Positions 21,394-32,054 of a DNA stretch of 64,000 nt are shown piece after piece. The translations under genes and the position numbers were made by a program. A model generated the notes under the pieces. That model saw nothing but the letters and a program-made list of their open reading frames with translations, was not told the origin of the DNA and did no database searches. The first letter of the stretch is position 1; each line of letters begins with the position of its first letter. The stretch is taken from positions 62,001 to 126,000 of the forward strand of contig VFIW01000077.1 of the NCBI GenBank assembly GCA_006386115.1, given 5' to 3'. This stretch comes from Globisporangium splendens. Its lineage: Eukaryota > Oomycota > Peronosporomycetes > Pythiales > Pythiaceae.

Positions 21394-23199
21394 CTAGGAG
21401 TGTAAATGTGTCTGTAGCGAGGATTGCAATAGATCACTTCTGAATGCTAAATAATCTTTGACCAGGATGGCATGTTCTCTTGGTCCTATGTGAGGCTGCC
21501 TTGTGTTGTCCAATGACCTTGGGTCTTCCGAACTTCGCATAAGCCAATGCATGACGTCGTTGTCAAGATCCTGGGTGAGATTGTTGAAAGCAGCTCTTTG
21601 AGTTGGGAAGTGAACCTGCGTTGAGGTTCTGGTGTCCATGGCTAGGTTGGCGGCTGAGTCCGCCATCTTGTTGAAGGCACGGTAGTGATGGTACCATCCT
21701 CGGATGTCGATGCAATCCGCGAGTCGTCGACTTGTCTGGTATAAACGTGCCAATCGGTGCTGTCGAGGGGACCGATGCATTCGCTGTTGGGAGATAATGA
21801 GTGCACTGTCTCCAATCACGTACAACGGTTCGAAGTGACTGTGTTGGGCTTCTCGGAGTCCGTGTATGAGACCCCAGTACTCGGCAAAGTTGTTGGTCGT
21901 GTCCTTCCTGCTATATGTCATGCTCGCGGCCCAAATTAAACTGGCTGTGTGCGAGTCCTTATGGACACGCACGATAATGGATCCAGTCCCTCCTGGTCCT
22001 GGATTGCCGCGTGATCCACCATCGAAAAACAACAGGTAAACGCCGCGAGTATCACTTGGAGTCAAGGGGATGGCGTCGGTTTGGCTGAGAAAGCAGCCGA
22101 CATATGCCTTGAGAACTGCTGCAACCGTGTGACCGTCAGAGTCTCCAGCTTGCGCTTCAGCGAGTCGTGTGAGGTTTCGCATTCCTGCCTCTAATCTGGT
22201 CATCATGATCGCCATCTCAGCAGTCGATTCGATTGGATCCGAATCCATGCGTCTCAGATGCGCACACCAAATGGCATGTATGAGCGACGCGCTCATATAT
22301 CGCCACAGCGTGTGTGCGACGGGATAGAGATGATCTTGGAGATGTTCATTGGAGAACTTGTGTCCGATAATGTGTCTCTTGATCGTGGTCCATGCACGCC
22401 TTGGAGTATCTGGTAGATCCAGACTGAAGATCCAGATTGCGGGGTCGTGACCAGGAGTGATTCCGATCTTCGTCCATAGCGCATAAAAGTAGTTCCACAC
22501 CAGTTTGGCTTTCGGACACTCCCAGAATAGATGTTGAACAGAAGATTGGACAACTTGGGAGCATTCGGGATTCGAGCAGGATAGATCAGCTTTCTCATAG
22601 TTCCACATGGAGAGTCGGTTGGCTTTCAGCCGGAGAAGAGTCTGGGCCGTATAAGCAGTAATCCCTGGGATGTTGTGTAATTCGCTCCATTGGATTAATT
22701 GCAGTCCTGGCCACAGAGATCCTGCTGTTTGGACAGCTTTGTTGACTGCTGCATCTCGAGTATCTTTGCCAATTTGTGTCCTCGTTGCTGCAACTTGTTG
22801 CCGATAGAAAGATCTGGTCGTATTGTATCGTCCGTTGCCACCCCATAGTTGCACGATTCTTGTGAAACGTGGATGTGCATGGAACGACACCTTCTGCCCG
22901 TTCAAGTCTCTTGTTGCCATGATGTCACAGTCCATTGCGGAGTGAACTGTATGCGTAGCTTTGACTAGGGTCGTGTCGACGTGGGTCAGAGTTGCTTCAC
23001 TGGTGTGCAGATGCCATTCGTGGTTGTAATGACGTTGCCCGTTGTACAGCCGAAGCACATTTGTTTGCTGTGGTCGATACAGAAGCTGTGGGAAGTTGGA
23101 TACCAACGTAGCACATAACCGCTCGAGCGCTTGAATAGACGGCCGGGAGAATCCGGAGATTCCACATGTTGGGATGTAGTTACAAAAAGTGAATATCAA
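21394..23199 (-). mobile_element. LINE fragment: zinc-binding RT tail plus RNase H (second family)
   Basis: An open frame of about 601 codons (no ATG at its 5' end; first codon TTG) covering the C-terminal part of a non-LTR retrotransposon polyprotein. The middle carries the zf-RVT-type Cys/His motif (Cys-Ser-Asn-Pro-Glu-Cys ... His-Leu-Phe-Trp-Glu-Cys-Pro). The C-terminal 200 residues are an RNase H domain with Phe-Phe-Asp-Gly-Gly-Ser-Arg-Gly-Asn-Pro-Gly-Pro-Gly-Gly, an Asn-Asn-Phe-Ala-Glu-Tyr motif, Gly-Asp-Ser-Ala-Leu and a Lys-Met-Ala-Asp-Ser-Ala-Ala-Asn end. The reverse transcriptase and endonuclease are missing, so the copy is 5'-truncated. It is clearly diverged from copies A and B. 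An A-rich stretch downstream (21301-21320 on the plus strand, T-rich) could be its tail. No target-site duplication was found. Confidence 0.8.
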
Positions 23200-24198
23200 T
23201 CATCGTCCATCATGTGTGCGTGCTGCTATCTCAGAAGTGTCCGGTGGATGTTTAGTCGCAACTCAGACGAGTTTGTCATGTTTGATTCATCCCACGCAGG
23301 GATAGTTCAACCACGGCGATGACGCACGCCGCACCAATGTGCACACATGCACCCTGTACCCAGCTAACCGGCCGCGCAGCAGATCCAACCTGCGCGATAC
23401 TGATCTTACCTACATCCGCCCAGCATGCCGCCGCGATCCTTGCGCTTGGATTGCGAGCCATGATGGGCCTGCATAAACAGTTTACGTCAGTAACACCCCA
23501 AAGTGGGCTGCATGTATTACATGGTTATCCTAGGCAATCCGATCTGTTTAAACGACGTGCACGAATACACACTCACTTTCAAACTTACCTTGTGTCACCA
23601 CAACAGAGTTGGTCGTGGTGACTAATCTGTGTTGAAGTCTGTCTGTCTGTGAGGTTTGCTTCGTGGGTGTTTGAATTGCTCTCCATGTGCGTCAATACGC
23701 ACAAATGAGTGCATTAAGGAAAGAGATTGAAGTAGAAAAGCTCGGAGTATGGAATTTGTTGGTCGTTGCTTTGTACCTAAATATACGTTTCCATGAATCT
23801 GAATCTCAGGCAAGAGATTGTGAGCTATCGTCGAGCCACCTTTTGCTGAAGAGGCTAGTGACTAATACGCCATGTCCATGGGGAGAGTGGCATCAGTCCG
23901 AGCACGACTGTAAATCAAAGTAACCCTTTTGGTGTATTGTGTCTTGCCAGCGAGTTATCCCCTATCTTTTCAGTCGCAGGTATCGATTTCATGTTCCACA
24001 ATGAGCGGCAGAAAGACAGATATGCACAATACGTGTGTGTGTGCTCTCCACCACTGCTCTGGCAAACAGTGTTATATTTCATCCTGCCATCCCATGCTAA
24101 CGGTTACTGTTTGTACTTGAGGAAATGAGCAACCTACTCCAGCTGATGCAATGAACGACATCTGCATCACGGTTTTTTGCAGTATGTGTTCAACACGC
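23200..24198. other. Intergenic region
   Basis: No gene recognised. It may include the diverged 5' border of the LINE fragment. Short frames have no family resemblance. Confidence 0.5.
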
Positions 24199-24312
24199 AC
24201 TCGGGAGATAAGTGGGACAGCAATCTTGAGCTATTTCACCGGCGACGTGTTTGCGAAAATCGAGATCGGTGACGACCTGCAACAGTCGGAGAAAAGTATC
24301 AATGGTAACAAA
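24199..24312 (+). pseudogene. Cytochrome P450 relic (about 38 codons)
   Basis: A short plus-strand segment whose translation matches the P450 paralogues over the helix following the B-C region. It has Ile-Leu-Ser-Tyr-Phe-Thr-Gly-Asp-Val-Phe-Ala-Lys-Ile, against Val-Leu-Ser-His-Phe-Thr-Ser-Asp-Val-Phe-Ser-Lys-Ile in the gene at 15991, followed by an Ile-Asn-Gly-Asn segment like Ala-Asn-Gly-Tyr. Nothing upstream or downstream aligns, so this is an isolated remnant. It shows the P450 array once extended further to the right. Confidence 0.6.
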
Positions 24313-25161
24313 GTGAGCGTCCTTGTTGTGTCGTTGGTGAGTTCCCTCGCAACAGTAACAGCTTCGGATGGAGAAGTCGCAGGAGGAAACCACCTTTACC
24401 AAATCTGGCGCCAGTCTGCATTTAGACTCGACCGTGGCTCGCACCAAGGTACTCTCATTCCTGCTCATGTTTGCTCAATCTCCAATTTTCTTCGCCGAAG
24501 CTAACACCCTCCAAGTACGCAGCAACCTTTCAAGCCTGCCGCTTTGCCTCACCTTTTTGGGCTTGCCAGAAACCAATAAGTAAGCTTATCAGAGACCAGG
24601 AGCCCTGGGAACCGTTGACTATGTCTACGTCAGATCCAACGGTCAAGGCAACCGTCGCAGCAAGGTGAAGGTCATCCTCGTGTCCAGTGGGCGTTGGATC
24701 AAAGATGAGGATCATGTGTGTGTGTGTAATGGGCCAAAACCAGCCATTACATGAAGGTGGATCTGTCCTCAGATCTAGTGTGGCGCACACCACCTTCAGC
24801 GTGCATTGTGGAGACACAAATAACAAAGGGAGTACGGTGATACAGTCCCCACATGCACGTGTGACGTCATCCGATGACGCCACAGAAGTTCTCTGTGATG
24901 ATCAGTGCAGAATGTTGTTCACATGTACTAATCAGTACAGGGTAATGACGTCCATGTGCTAATCAAGTACTGAGTGATGGTTCCTGCTTGGGAAACTGGG
25001 CTGGCGACGAGACTGACGTGTCTCTGCCATCTGGAGTGAGTGGCGCGAGCCAATCACTTTGCAGGGATTTTAAATAAGACTTGAAGTTCAAGCTTCTCGA
25101 AGATCCCGTAGGTTCAACCTCAGTGTACCCAAGGTTTTATATATCAGATTCATAGGTTTAT
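24313..25161. other. Intergenic region
   Basis: No gene recognised. Contains short TG-rich tracts near 24715-24730. Ends at the left border of the putative LTR. Confidence 0.5.
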
Positions 25162-25781
25162 TGTTGTAACGGGGTCACACTGTAACATGGTTACGCACTT
25201 GTGTTGTGCCACACAACCAAACCGAACCTTGCGGTACGTAGAGTACGCGCAACAAGTTTAAGACCGAACCATGAGGTTCGTCGTACTTGCTCAAACCTTC
25301 ACGGTGGAGCCGGCAGCCAGTCTGAGTGACGGCGCCTCCGATTGGATATAATTGAACATGCATTTCATCCAATCACATAAGACAACTAGCGTTAGTCTTT
25401 CATAGCCACTCATTGCCCCATGGGGAGTAATTACACTTGAGATTGCTATTGTTCATAGTTACATAAGATAATTCAGGTTGTCCTACAGAGGGCAACCTCC
25501 AACAAATAAACAGTTCCATTTTTACCGTTAACTAAGTCTTTGGTTATCGACGGTTACTCTATAGAGACCTATAGGTAACCGATTGTTGCACTGCAGGAAG
25601 CAGGCAACCGCTCTCGGAACAGAGTCCTTGAGAGAAGCGTTGAATACGCTTCCTCACACACGCACCGTGCTGCGTAACTCGGAAGTGTCCGGTTACAATT
25701 GTGCATGTTTAGGTTATGGTTGTCAAACCTGTGGAGCCCTTGGGGTTCGTTTTCAAGTAGCGACAGGAACCCGTAACTACA
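25162..25781. mobile_element. Putative solo LTR
   Basis: A 620-bp block starting TGTTGTAACGGGG and ending CCCGTAACTACA, so it has TG...CA ends and partly complementary tips. It contains a promoter-like AT stretch and an AATAAA signal (about 25507). The bases just outside are tttat on the left and tttaa on the right, an imperfect 5-bp target-site duplication. No gag-pol sequence lies nearby, so it would be a solo LTR left by recombination. The call rests on structure alone. Confidence 0.5.
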
Positions 25782-26145
25782 TTTAATTCAGTTGCAAATT
25801 TTCCTCCAAGCACTCAAGTCTTCTTCCTCCCTCCAAGTCGGGAGATCGCTTTCTCTGCCGCAAGCGTGTGTGCCGTGTTTGAGGAACTGTTGAGAACAGC
25901 GCCATCTTACACTAATGATACCCCGAACGAGAGGCTGTGACTTAACGCAAGCAAAACAAGTACATTGTACACAAAAGCCCTGAAAAGCCTACAGCTCAGA
26001 AACGTTGGCAAAAATAAACTGCGGCGGGTATATCAGATTTGGCTGTCTTCCTGGCTGTCCCTGCATATTTATGCTTACAAAACACTAACTTCATTGGCCA
26101 CTAATACTGTGTAAAGGTAAAGTGTGAACTGACCTGTGTAAATAC
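25782..26145. other. Intergenic region between LTR and transposase fragment
   Basis: No gene or repeat recognised. Confidence 0.5.
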
Positions 26146-26514
26146 TTGGAAAGTTCGCAATTCTCGAGTTTAAATTGTATCCGAGATCAGGTGAGGGAGG
26201 AAAATCGATACTATGGGAAGTCCGTGTTTGACAGATTGGAAAGTAAATTTGACGAGTGTCGTGTCAGTTCCGACATAATATTGGATTATAGAAAATCGAT
26301 CGTGGAGTTCACACTGTGCTGTCGTCGAACGTGGCTCGAGCGCTACCCGCCATCACTGTGGATTGTGTATGGACTTGACGAAGGTACTGTCAGTCGGACG
26401 AATAACCTCCTCGAAAGGTTTGATCGGGAGACAAACGCACAATTTTCATCGCCCCACCCCAGTTTGCCTCGATTCGTTACCACCATCGACGATTTGTCGT
26501 CTCGCTACGTGTAA
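26146..26514 (+). mobile_element. Transposase C-terminal fragment (MULE-like)
   Basis: 122 codons without an ATG (first codon TTG). The C-terminal half carries Trp-Ile-Val-Tyr-Gly ... Arg-Thr-Asn-Asn-Leu-Leu-Glu-Arg-Phe-Asp-Arg-Glu and then Pro-His-Pro-Ser-Leu-Pro-Arg-Phe. This pattern (RTNN-x-LERF-(N/D)R followed by HPSL) is characteristic of the C-terminal end of MULE-type transposases. The DDE catalytic part is absent, so the fragment is inactive. The family call is by motif memory only. Confidence 0.55.
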
Positions 26515-27547
26515 TTGCTATCAGACGTTCCGCGAAATATTTCAAATCCATGCCGCCGACACAGCGCCAGCCCGCACTTTCAAATCTCTCGGTTGCACTT
26601 TTTACAATTGAGGGCAGTTGTGATAAATGTTGACATGTTTAAGGTTGGTATCAACCGCGGTCCATTAGGGAAACATATTACCAACTCGGTAAATGAAACC
26701 CCACTCGAAAGTTAAGGAATAAATTACCCGTGCGGTAAATAAACCTCACTCCCAGCGTTACAGTAATCTTGCCTTCATAAAACTGCTGCTATCCCAATCA
26801 AGTCGCTCGCGACGACTCAATCGGCTGATAGTGTTCGAAATTACGCGAAAGTGGTCTAAAAGTCCCAAAGGGCAAAATAAGTTGAAGCTTCTTCGGATTT
26901 AACCATGAGTCTCTCACTTTTCGAATCTTTTCACGTCTGTGATTTGTGTCGGAGCATTCCATCTCGTACCAAAGCTTAACAACTCTTGCCAACCACACAT
27001 TTCTGCCTTCCGTCCACAGTTTTCCGCGAGTATCCAACAGGACACGAGCAGTAGCACTGGCGCTTTCCATTTTTGCCCACATATACGTTGTCGGGATACC
27101 CAGGTCGAGCTTCGCGCAATGGAATGAATGAACCACCGTGGACAGGCTGAAATTGATCGACTCCTCGTCGCAGCCGATAAATGTGGAAGCATCGTTCTTC
27201 ACGGATGCAGGATTGCACACGTCTTTCGCGTCACATTTCTGGAAACGGAAGACGTTGTTCTTGCTCTTTATGCGAAGAGCGATGTTGGACTTGTTTGGGA
27301 TGTGCATGATCTCCTTGGCGTTCTTGCTGTGCGAGTTGACATCCGAGCCCACTCCATTCGCTGAGCCTATGCCAATTCCAGTCGCGGCTGTAACCTGCTC
27401 GTGCCAGGGAGCTTCACGGCAACTGCGCGTTGGCACCATCCGTTTACCTACAACCGACACATCAGATCGAACTACGCATGTTGTGTGCAAATGGGAAAAT
27501 TCATTTGTGTTTGCTTAGATTGTGCAAAGTGGGCTACAACCTGCGCT
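26515..27547. other. Intergenic region with an unassigned minus-strand frame
   Basis: The minus strand is open for 230 codons (26798-27490), starting with TTG. The translation has a Trp-Thr-Glu-Gly-Arg and Trp-Tyr-Glu-Met flavour that could derive from a mobile element, but no family is recognised. No ATG-initiated gene is supported. Confidence 0.4.
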
Positions 27548-28609
27548 TTAGTTTTCGAGCACAACGCGGTAGCGGACCTTGCCGTCACGCACCATCTGGA
27601 TGCCTTCGTTCACGCTGCTCATTGGCAACTTCTGGATGATTGGACGCACGTTCTTCTCCGCGGCGAGCGCAAGCATGTCCGTGATGTCCTCGATCGAGCC
27701 GATCTTGGAGCCGACAAACTTGTTGCCGTTGCCCACGACGAAGAATGGCAGGAACTTGACTTCGTCGTTTGGCAGACCGAGCATGACGCACGTCCCACGC
27801 GGTCGCAGCAGGCTCAAGTACGTGTTGTATGGCATGTTGGTGGCGTCGGCAGTGATCAAGAGCACGTTGACCGAGCCGACGGCATTCTTGGCGTCTTCTT
27901 CGTTGCTCAGGTTGTAGAATTCTTCAGCGCCCAAGTCACGGATTTCCTGCTCCTTGTTGGCCGAGCGCGAGAACGCGACTGGGATGGCGTCCAACGCCTT
28001 GATGAACTGGATGGCCAAGTGCCCGAGACCACCGATACCGATGACACCGACACGGTCACCAGCCTTGACGCTGTTGTGCTTCAAAGGCGAGAACACGGTC
28101 GCGCCAGCGCAGAGCAATGGCGCCGCAACGTCCGACGGGATGTTCTCTGGGATCTTGAACGCGTAGTGCGAGGACACGCGCACGTAGTCGGCGTAGCCGC
28201 CGTAGGCTTGCGCGCCGTCTTCGTACTGCGAGTTGTACGTGTACACGATGCGGCTGCAGTACGGGTCGGCCTTGTCAGCGCACTCGATGCAAGGTGCGTT
28301 CTTGTCCTTGTTCAAGCAGGCCCACACTTGAGCGCCGACACCGACGCGGTCACCAACAGCGAGGTGCTTGACCTCTGGACCGACGACGGTCACCTCACCG
28401 ACAATCTCGTGGCCAACGACGCACGGGTAGGCCGTTGGGCCCCAGCCGCTGTCCAAGGTGTGGATGTCCGAACCGCAGATGCCGCAGTGCGAGATCTTGA
28501 TCTCGACGTCTTCGGCGCCGAGTGGGCGGGACTCGTACTGCCATGGCTTGAACTCGCCAGATTGCTCGAACGCGGCGTAGGCGTTGACGGTACGTGGGGC
28601 GGCAGACAT
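27548..28609 (-). CDS. Zinc-dependent alcohol dehydrogenase, CAD/ADH6 type
   Basis: 353 residues from the ATG at 28609; the frame continues a little upstream only with non-ATG codons. Medium-chain dehydrogenase fold. The catalytic zinc site is Cys45 in Cys-Gly-Ile-Cys-Gly-Ser-Asp and Gly-His-Glu (66-68). Structural zinc cysteines are Cys98, Cys107, Cys110 and Cys118, in a loop slightly longer than usual. The Rossmann motif Gly-Ile-Gly-Gly-Leu-Gly-His lies near residue 190, followed by a Ser-Arg-Ser end of strand beta-2, which favours NADP(H). Family members reduce aldehydes such as cinnamaldehyde to alcohols using NADPH. Single exon, cytosolic, no targeting signal. A truncated, divergent copy of its first third lies at 44485-44823. 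Confidence 0.9.
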   Translation of the reverse strand: MSAAPRTVNAYAAFEQSGEFKPWQYESRPLGAEDVEIKISHCGICGSDIHTLDSGWGPTAYPCVVGHEIVGEVTVVGPEVKHLAVGDRVGVGAQVWACLNKDKNAPCIECADKADPYCSRIVYTYNSQYEDGAQAYGGYADYVRVSSHYAFKIPENIPSDVAAPLLCAGATVFSPLKHNSVKAGDRVGVIGIGGLGHLAIQFIKALDAIPVAFSRSANKEQEIRDLGAEEFYNLSNEEDAKNAVGSVNVLLITADATNMPYNTYLSLLRPRGTCVMLGLPNDEVKFLPFFVVGNGNKFVGSKIGSIEDITDMLALAAEKNVRPIIQKLPMSSVNEGIQMVRDGKVRYRVVLEN

Positions 28610-29298
28610 GCTGGGCTGGATGCTGGAGATGGTCGGTTGCGTTGGACGGATCAAATTGCACAATGAGGCTGTCTGGTGCGTGGCAATCGCATTCGCAGTC
28701 GTTGGTCACCACGGACGTGAGCATTTCGGTAGGAAAGTGGGAAAGGATCGCAGGTTTTGGACGCTAATTGGCTGGAAGAGTTTCTGAGTGGTGTGCTGTC
28801 AGCCTAGAGTAATCATTCGCTTTATCTATCTGCTTATAATGCATATGCATCATTTTATACTGTTTAATATACAACCAAAAGAACTCGGTGTATTTTTTGT
28901 GAATAATTTGGTCCCGATACTCATTAGAGGAGGTACCGTTGTGTCAGCGTTTACGTAAGTGAAATCTTCACTGTAAACAGTGTGGGTGCATAAACGATGC
29001 GAGTAAGGAAAAGACACAGATGGCTGACAAAGCAGATGTGGCACTCTGTTCGCCAGCCATCTGCATGGATGTTGATCCGCACGCGAATTCCCAGCCGATT
29101 GCTTCCGAGGATAGTGGCTGACGAATCAACTACTACAAATGCACACACACGGGCGAGGTTCAGATTTCCATGAAGTTCTCGAATGCAGTAAGGAAGCTGA
29201 GGTCGGGTCGGGCATGTGAGCAACGCATGGCATTTTGATGTGCGAGGCTGCAACAGTGCGGTTGGTTTTCGCAGTTGGTGGATGTGGCCCACATCCAT
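28610..29298. other. Intergenic region upstream of the alcohol dehydrogenase
   Basis: Promoter side of the minus-strand dehydrogenase. Contains an inverted repeat with 10-nt arms (cagatggctg at 29017-29026, cagccatctg at 29054-29063) and, close to its end, the near-palindrome tggatgtggcccacatcca around 29278-29296. No gene recognised. Confidence 0.5.
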
Positions 29299-29361
29299 CA
29301 GCAAATCGTTCGATGTAACCTTCCCATATCATGTGGGAAGGTCGCATCGAACGATTTGCTG
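29299..29361. repeat. Long hairpin with 28-nt arms
   Basis: Left arm 29299-29326 and right arm 29334-29361 are reverse complements except for two adjacent mismatches (ta against gc), with a 7-nt loop, tatcatg. Arms begin cagcaaatcgttcgatg. The stem is too long and exact to be chance in 64 kb. It could be a small non-autonomous element, a precursor-like RNA hairpin or a footprint of inverted duplication. Confidence 0.8.
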
Positions 29362-29446
29362 GTAGGTGAACCACTTGAGCTCACCTGCCAAGGTATCAAG
29401 TGCTGTACGACATCAGGGAAAGGTGCAATAATGAACTAATCCACTT

Positions 29447-30582
29447 TCATCCGGGAAGGATCGAGTCTTCGGCGTGCCCAAGCAATGCCGGATGTGAGGT
29501 GACAAAAGAAACTATCTCACACACAGTATGGAGCTGCAAGCGAGCACAAGCCACGTGGACGGCGCTCCTCGGGCGATGGATGGGCTGAACATTGACGGAG
29601 CAAGCACTCAATCTTTTCCTACCTCATATTGCTAGCCGCACAGCCCCGCCAGGTCAACGATCTTTGCTCCGGGAATTGGAAAAGCACTTCGCGTTCATTA
29701 CTCCGGAGCACTCGACAACACTACAGAAACTTTGGTTTATCGTCACCACAAGCATCCCAGTATTGCTATGGAGAACGAGAGTGGAAATGGTGCATGAACA
29801 GCAACACCTCACTATCGAAGAAAGCACCCAGCGTGTGTGGACAGCGTGTGTGATGCAAGTGCGGTCTGTGGCTCATCGGATGAGAACATTCAAAGGAGAA
29901 AAGCTCAATGCTACCTGCCTGAGTCAACTGCTCAGCGTACTGGAGAGACAAGACTTGTCGCGCCAACTGGAAGCATGGCGTTTGTATTTCGATGGAGGTG
30001 CACGCGGCAACCCGGGTCCAGGAGGCAGCGGTTGGGCACTCATCTTCCTGAATGAACGCAGCAATCAATGGGAGCTCAAAACATGCGGCTATGCGTGCAT
30101 GAGAGCAGAAGTCACGAACAATTGGTGCGAATACAGCGCACTGAAAGATGGTCTGGCATACAGTAAGCACTACCTTCAGCACTATGAAGTCAAACTGGAT
30201 GTTTTTGGAGATAGCCAAATGATGATCGCAGCCCAGAACGGGTTCGCCTCAATATGCCAGACCGAGTTGCAGCCACTAGCAGTTCGGGTAAATCAAATCG
30301 CCGCCAACTTTGCGTGGACCTCCTGGAATCACACAAAAAGAGAACAAACCAAAATGGCCGATCTTTTCGCCAACATGGCAACGAACTCCAAGAATGCGAA
30401 GACACTCACCGACGAATCGCGGGGAAATGACCAAGCTCTACTCGACAATGATATCGGTGCCACGCCATCAACAATTAGAAACACCACACTGTCAGCAGTG
30501 TTAATGAGACTCAGGAATTCTCAAACTGTATGTAGATCATACGTTGAATAGAATTACCTTCTCTCTCTCTCTCTCTCTCTCG
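29447..30582 (+). mobile_element. 5'-truncated LINE insertion with zf-RVT and RNase H (copy B)
   Basis: 1136 bp of the same LINE family as copy A, plus strand. It starts inside the zinc-binding tail of the reverse transcriptase (Cys-Pro ... His-Thr-Val-Trp-Ser-Cys). An in-frame break separates this from the 319-codon frame at 29592-30551, which holds an RNase H domain: Tyr-Phe-Asp-Gly-Gly-Ala-Arg-Gly-Asn-Pro-Gly-Pro-Gly-Gly, Asn-Asn-Trp-Cys-Glu-Tyr, Phe-Gly-Asp-Ser-Gln and Lys-Met-Ala-Asp. After the stop the element ends in a (TC)n run (about 30560-30581). A 12-bp direct repeat, actaatccactt, flanks it at 29435-29446 and 30583-30594. The element is dead for lack of its 5' two-thirds. Confidence 0.85.
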
Positions 30583-31050
30583 ACTAATCCACTTCAAGCT
30601 GCTCTTGACGATTTGCATGCGCTTGGGGGGAGTTCTAACTTTACCAGATCGTGCTTTGCGTGCGTGTGCCAAGAAGCATTGGTATCCTCGGCAATGATTA
30701 CCTCACGAAGATCAATGCCATCATCCAATGCTACTTCAATGAAGAATCGACTTTCTTCTTGTTGGCGAGAGCGTTGTGAGTGCGCCAGACTGCCATAGTT
30801 TTCACAATTTTCACGCTGTATTATGAGCTGCACCAGAAGCAACACGGAAATTGGTGCAGGCAGCGAAGTGAAGAGCGGTAGCTTACGCGTTTATAATGGG
30901 AAGACATTGACTCTCCAGTTGAAGCAGTTTGGATGCGGCAGTTGGAATGCCGACAGTGTTGCTTTTGCAGTTGTACACGTGTCTGTCTAGTGGTCAAAGT
31001 GGCATAGACGTTCATCCAGACCAGAGGATTCTCATGCCAACAAGGAGAAG
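30583..31050. other. Intergenic region
   Basis: Begins with the right-hand target-site duplication of LINE copy B. No gene recognised. Confidence 0.5.
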
Positions 31051-31377
31051 ATGCTGAGTACGGCGTTTTTTGCCATCGGCGGCTTCGTGGTCGGTGCGTG
31101 GAGCGATGTACCAGTGCATGGCGGTGCAGCGAAAGGAGGAGACGAAGCGCGCGACTCTGACTCGAGCATCCACGCCAGGCTCAAACTATCAAGTAGCTTG
31201 ATGGCAGTAAGAAGAACAACAAAACGATTCCCAGCAAAGCCTCGTGGGGGTCGATTCAAGCAACAACAGAAGCGGATGCTAGCAGAAATCTTGCGCAGTG
31301 TATCGACGTCACGCCATGCAGCTCGAAAGATCTCAAGTTTTTGTGTTACCTGTTTTTCATATTTTAGGTCACAATAA
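31051..31377 (+). CDS. Hypothetical small protein
   Basis: 108 codons with an ATG start. The N-terminus is hydrophobic (about residues 3-17) and the rest is basic and Ser/Arg-rich. An AATAAA overlaps the stop codon (about 31372), which fits a plus-strand transcript end. No family recognised, and the minus strand is also open here, so the coding call is weak. Confidence 0.25.
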   Translation: MLSTAFFAIGGFVVGAWSDVPVHGGAAKGGDEARDSDSSIHARLKLSSSLMAVRRTTKRFPAKPRGGRFKQQQKRMLAEILRSVSTSRHAARKISSFCVTCFSYFRSQ

Positions 31378-31452
31378 AGCGTTTGAGTCAAACTGACTTG
31401 CCATTTGTGTTGCTCTACTTGTTTGCCGTATACTCATCTTTTTGTGAACGCA

Positions 31453-32054
31453 TTAATGCGACGACGACGCAATCAATCCGCCACGCATCACCAGTGTCGC
31501 TAGGAAAATGAGAATGTTCTGGAGTAGCACAGCCACGCCTGGCCACGCCGATTCCGCGTATACGTTGCCCGCGTAGAAATGCGTCAGCACGAGAATGGAC
31601 CCAACGAGCGCGCCCACTGCCACCAACACACAGAAGAGAACGAACAGTCTAGGCACAATGCAAGCAGTCAAAAACCATCCCAGTGTCAGCAACAATCTTC
31701 TGTCAAGTATCCAACAACGTCGAGATTCACACTCTCACCTTGCTCTGCCTGCAGTGTCGGAGCTGTACGCCGGTGAATCGGTCACCATCTCCCAGTCCAG
31801 CGTGTTGAGCCTATCATTGCATATAGGGAAGGGAAACGTCATAATGGGATGCATTCGCAACCAAAGCGGACACACTCAACCCACAAGAAGAACGCGAGCG
31901 TCGAGAGGATTCCGGGGAGGTACTTGAGGAAGTTGAACGGGATCTGCGAGTCGTGGTAGTCGGCGTACGCGGCGCCGTCGATGAAGATCCACCAGCCGAC
32001 CGCGAAGAGCAGTCCGGCCGCGTAGCTGCCCGCTTTGCCTGCGTCGACGCCCAT
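31453..32054 (-). CDS. TMEM50/Vps68-type four-helix membrane protein
   Basis: Three exons give 145 residues: 31885-32054 (from the ATG at 32054), 31739-31810 and 31648-31453. Introns are 74 and 90 nt with GT-AG ends, and the reading phase carries through both joins. The protein has four hydrophobic segments. Gly-Trp-Trp-Ile-Phe-Ile-Asp in the first and Tyr-(x)-(x)-Ser-Ala-Trp-Pro-Gly-Val-Ala-Val-Leu-Leu-Gln-Asn before the last are hallmarks of the UPF0220 family (animal TMEM50A/B, yeast Vps68). Yeast Vps68 works with Vps55 in endosome-to-vacuole traffic; the same role here is inferred. Length matches the family (about 150-185). Its 5' end is about 210 bp from the 3' end of the HEAT-repeat gene on the same strand. 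Confidence 0.85.

Noticed and set aside
26798..27490. 230-codon minus-strand frame
   Set aside because: Starts with TTG, no recognised domain; possibly old mobile-element sequence but not supportable.
27401..28666. 421-codon plus-strand frame opposite the alcohol dehydrogenase
   Set aside because: Antisense shadow; the dehydrogenase motifs are clear on the minus strand.
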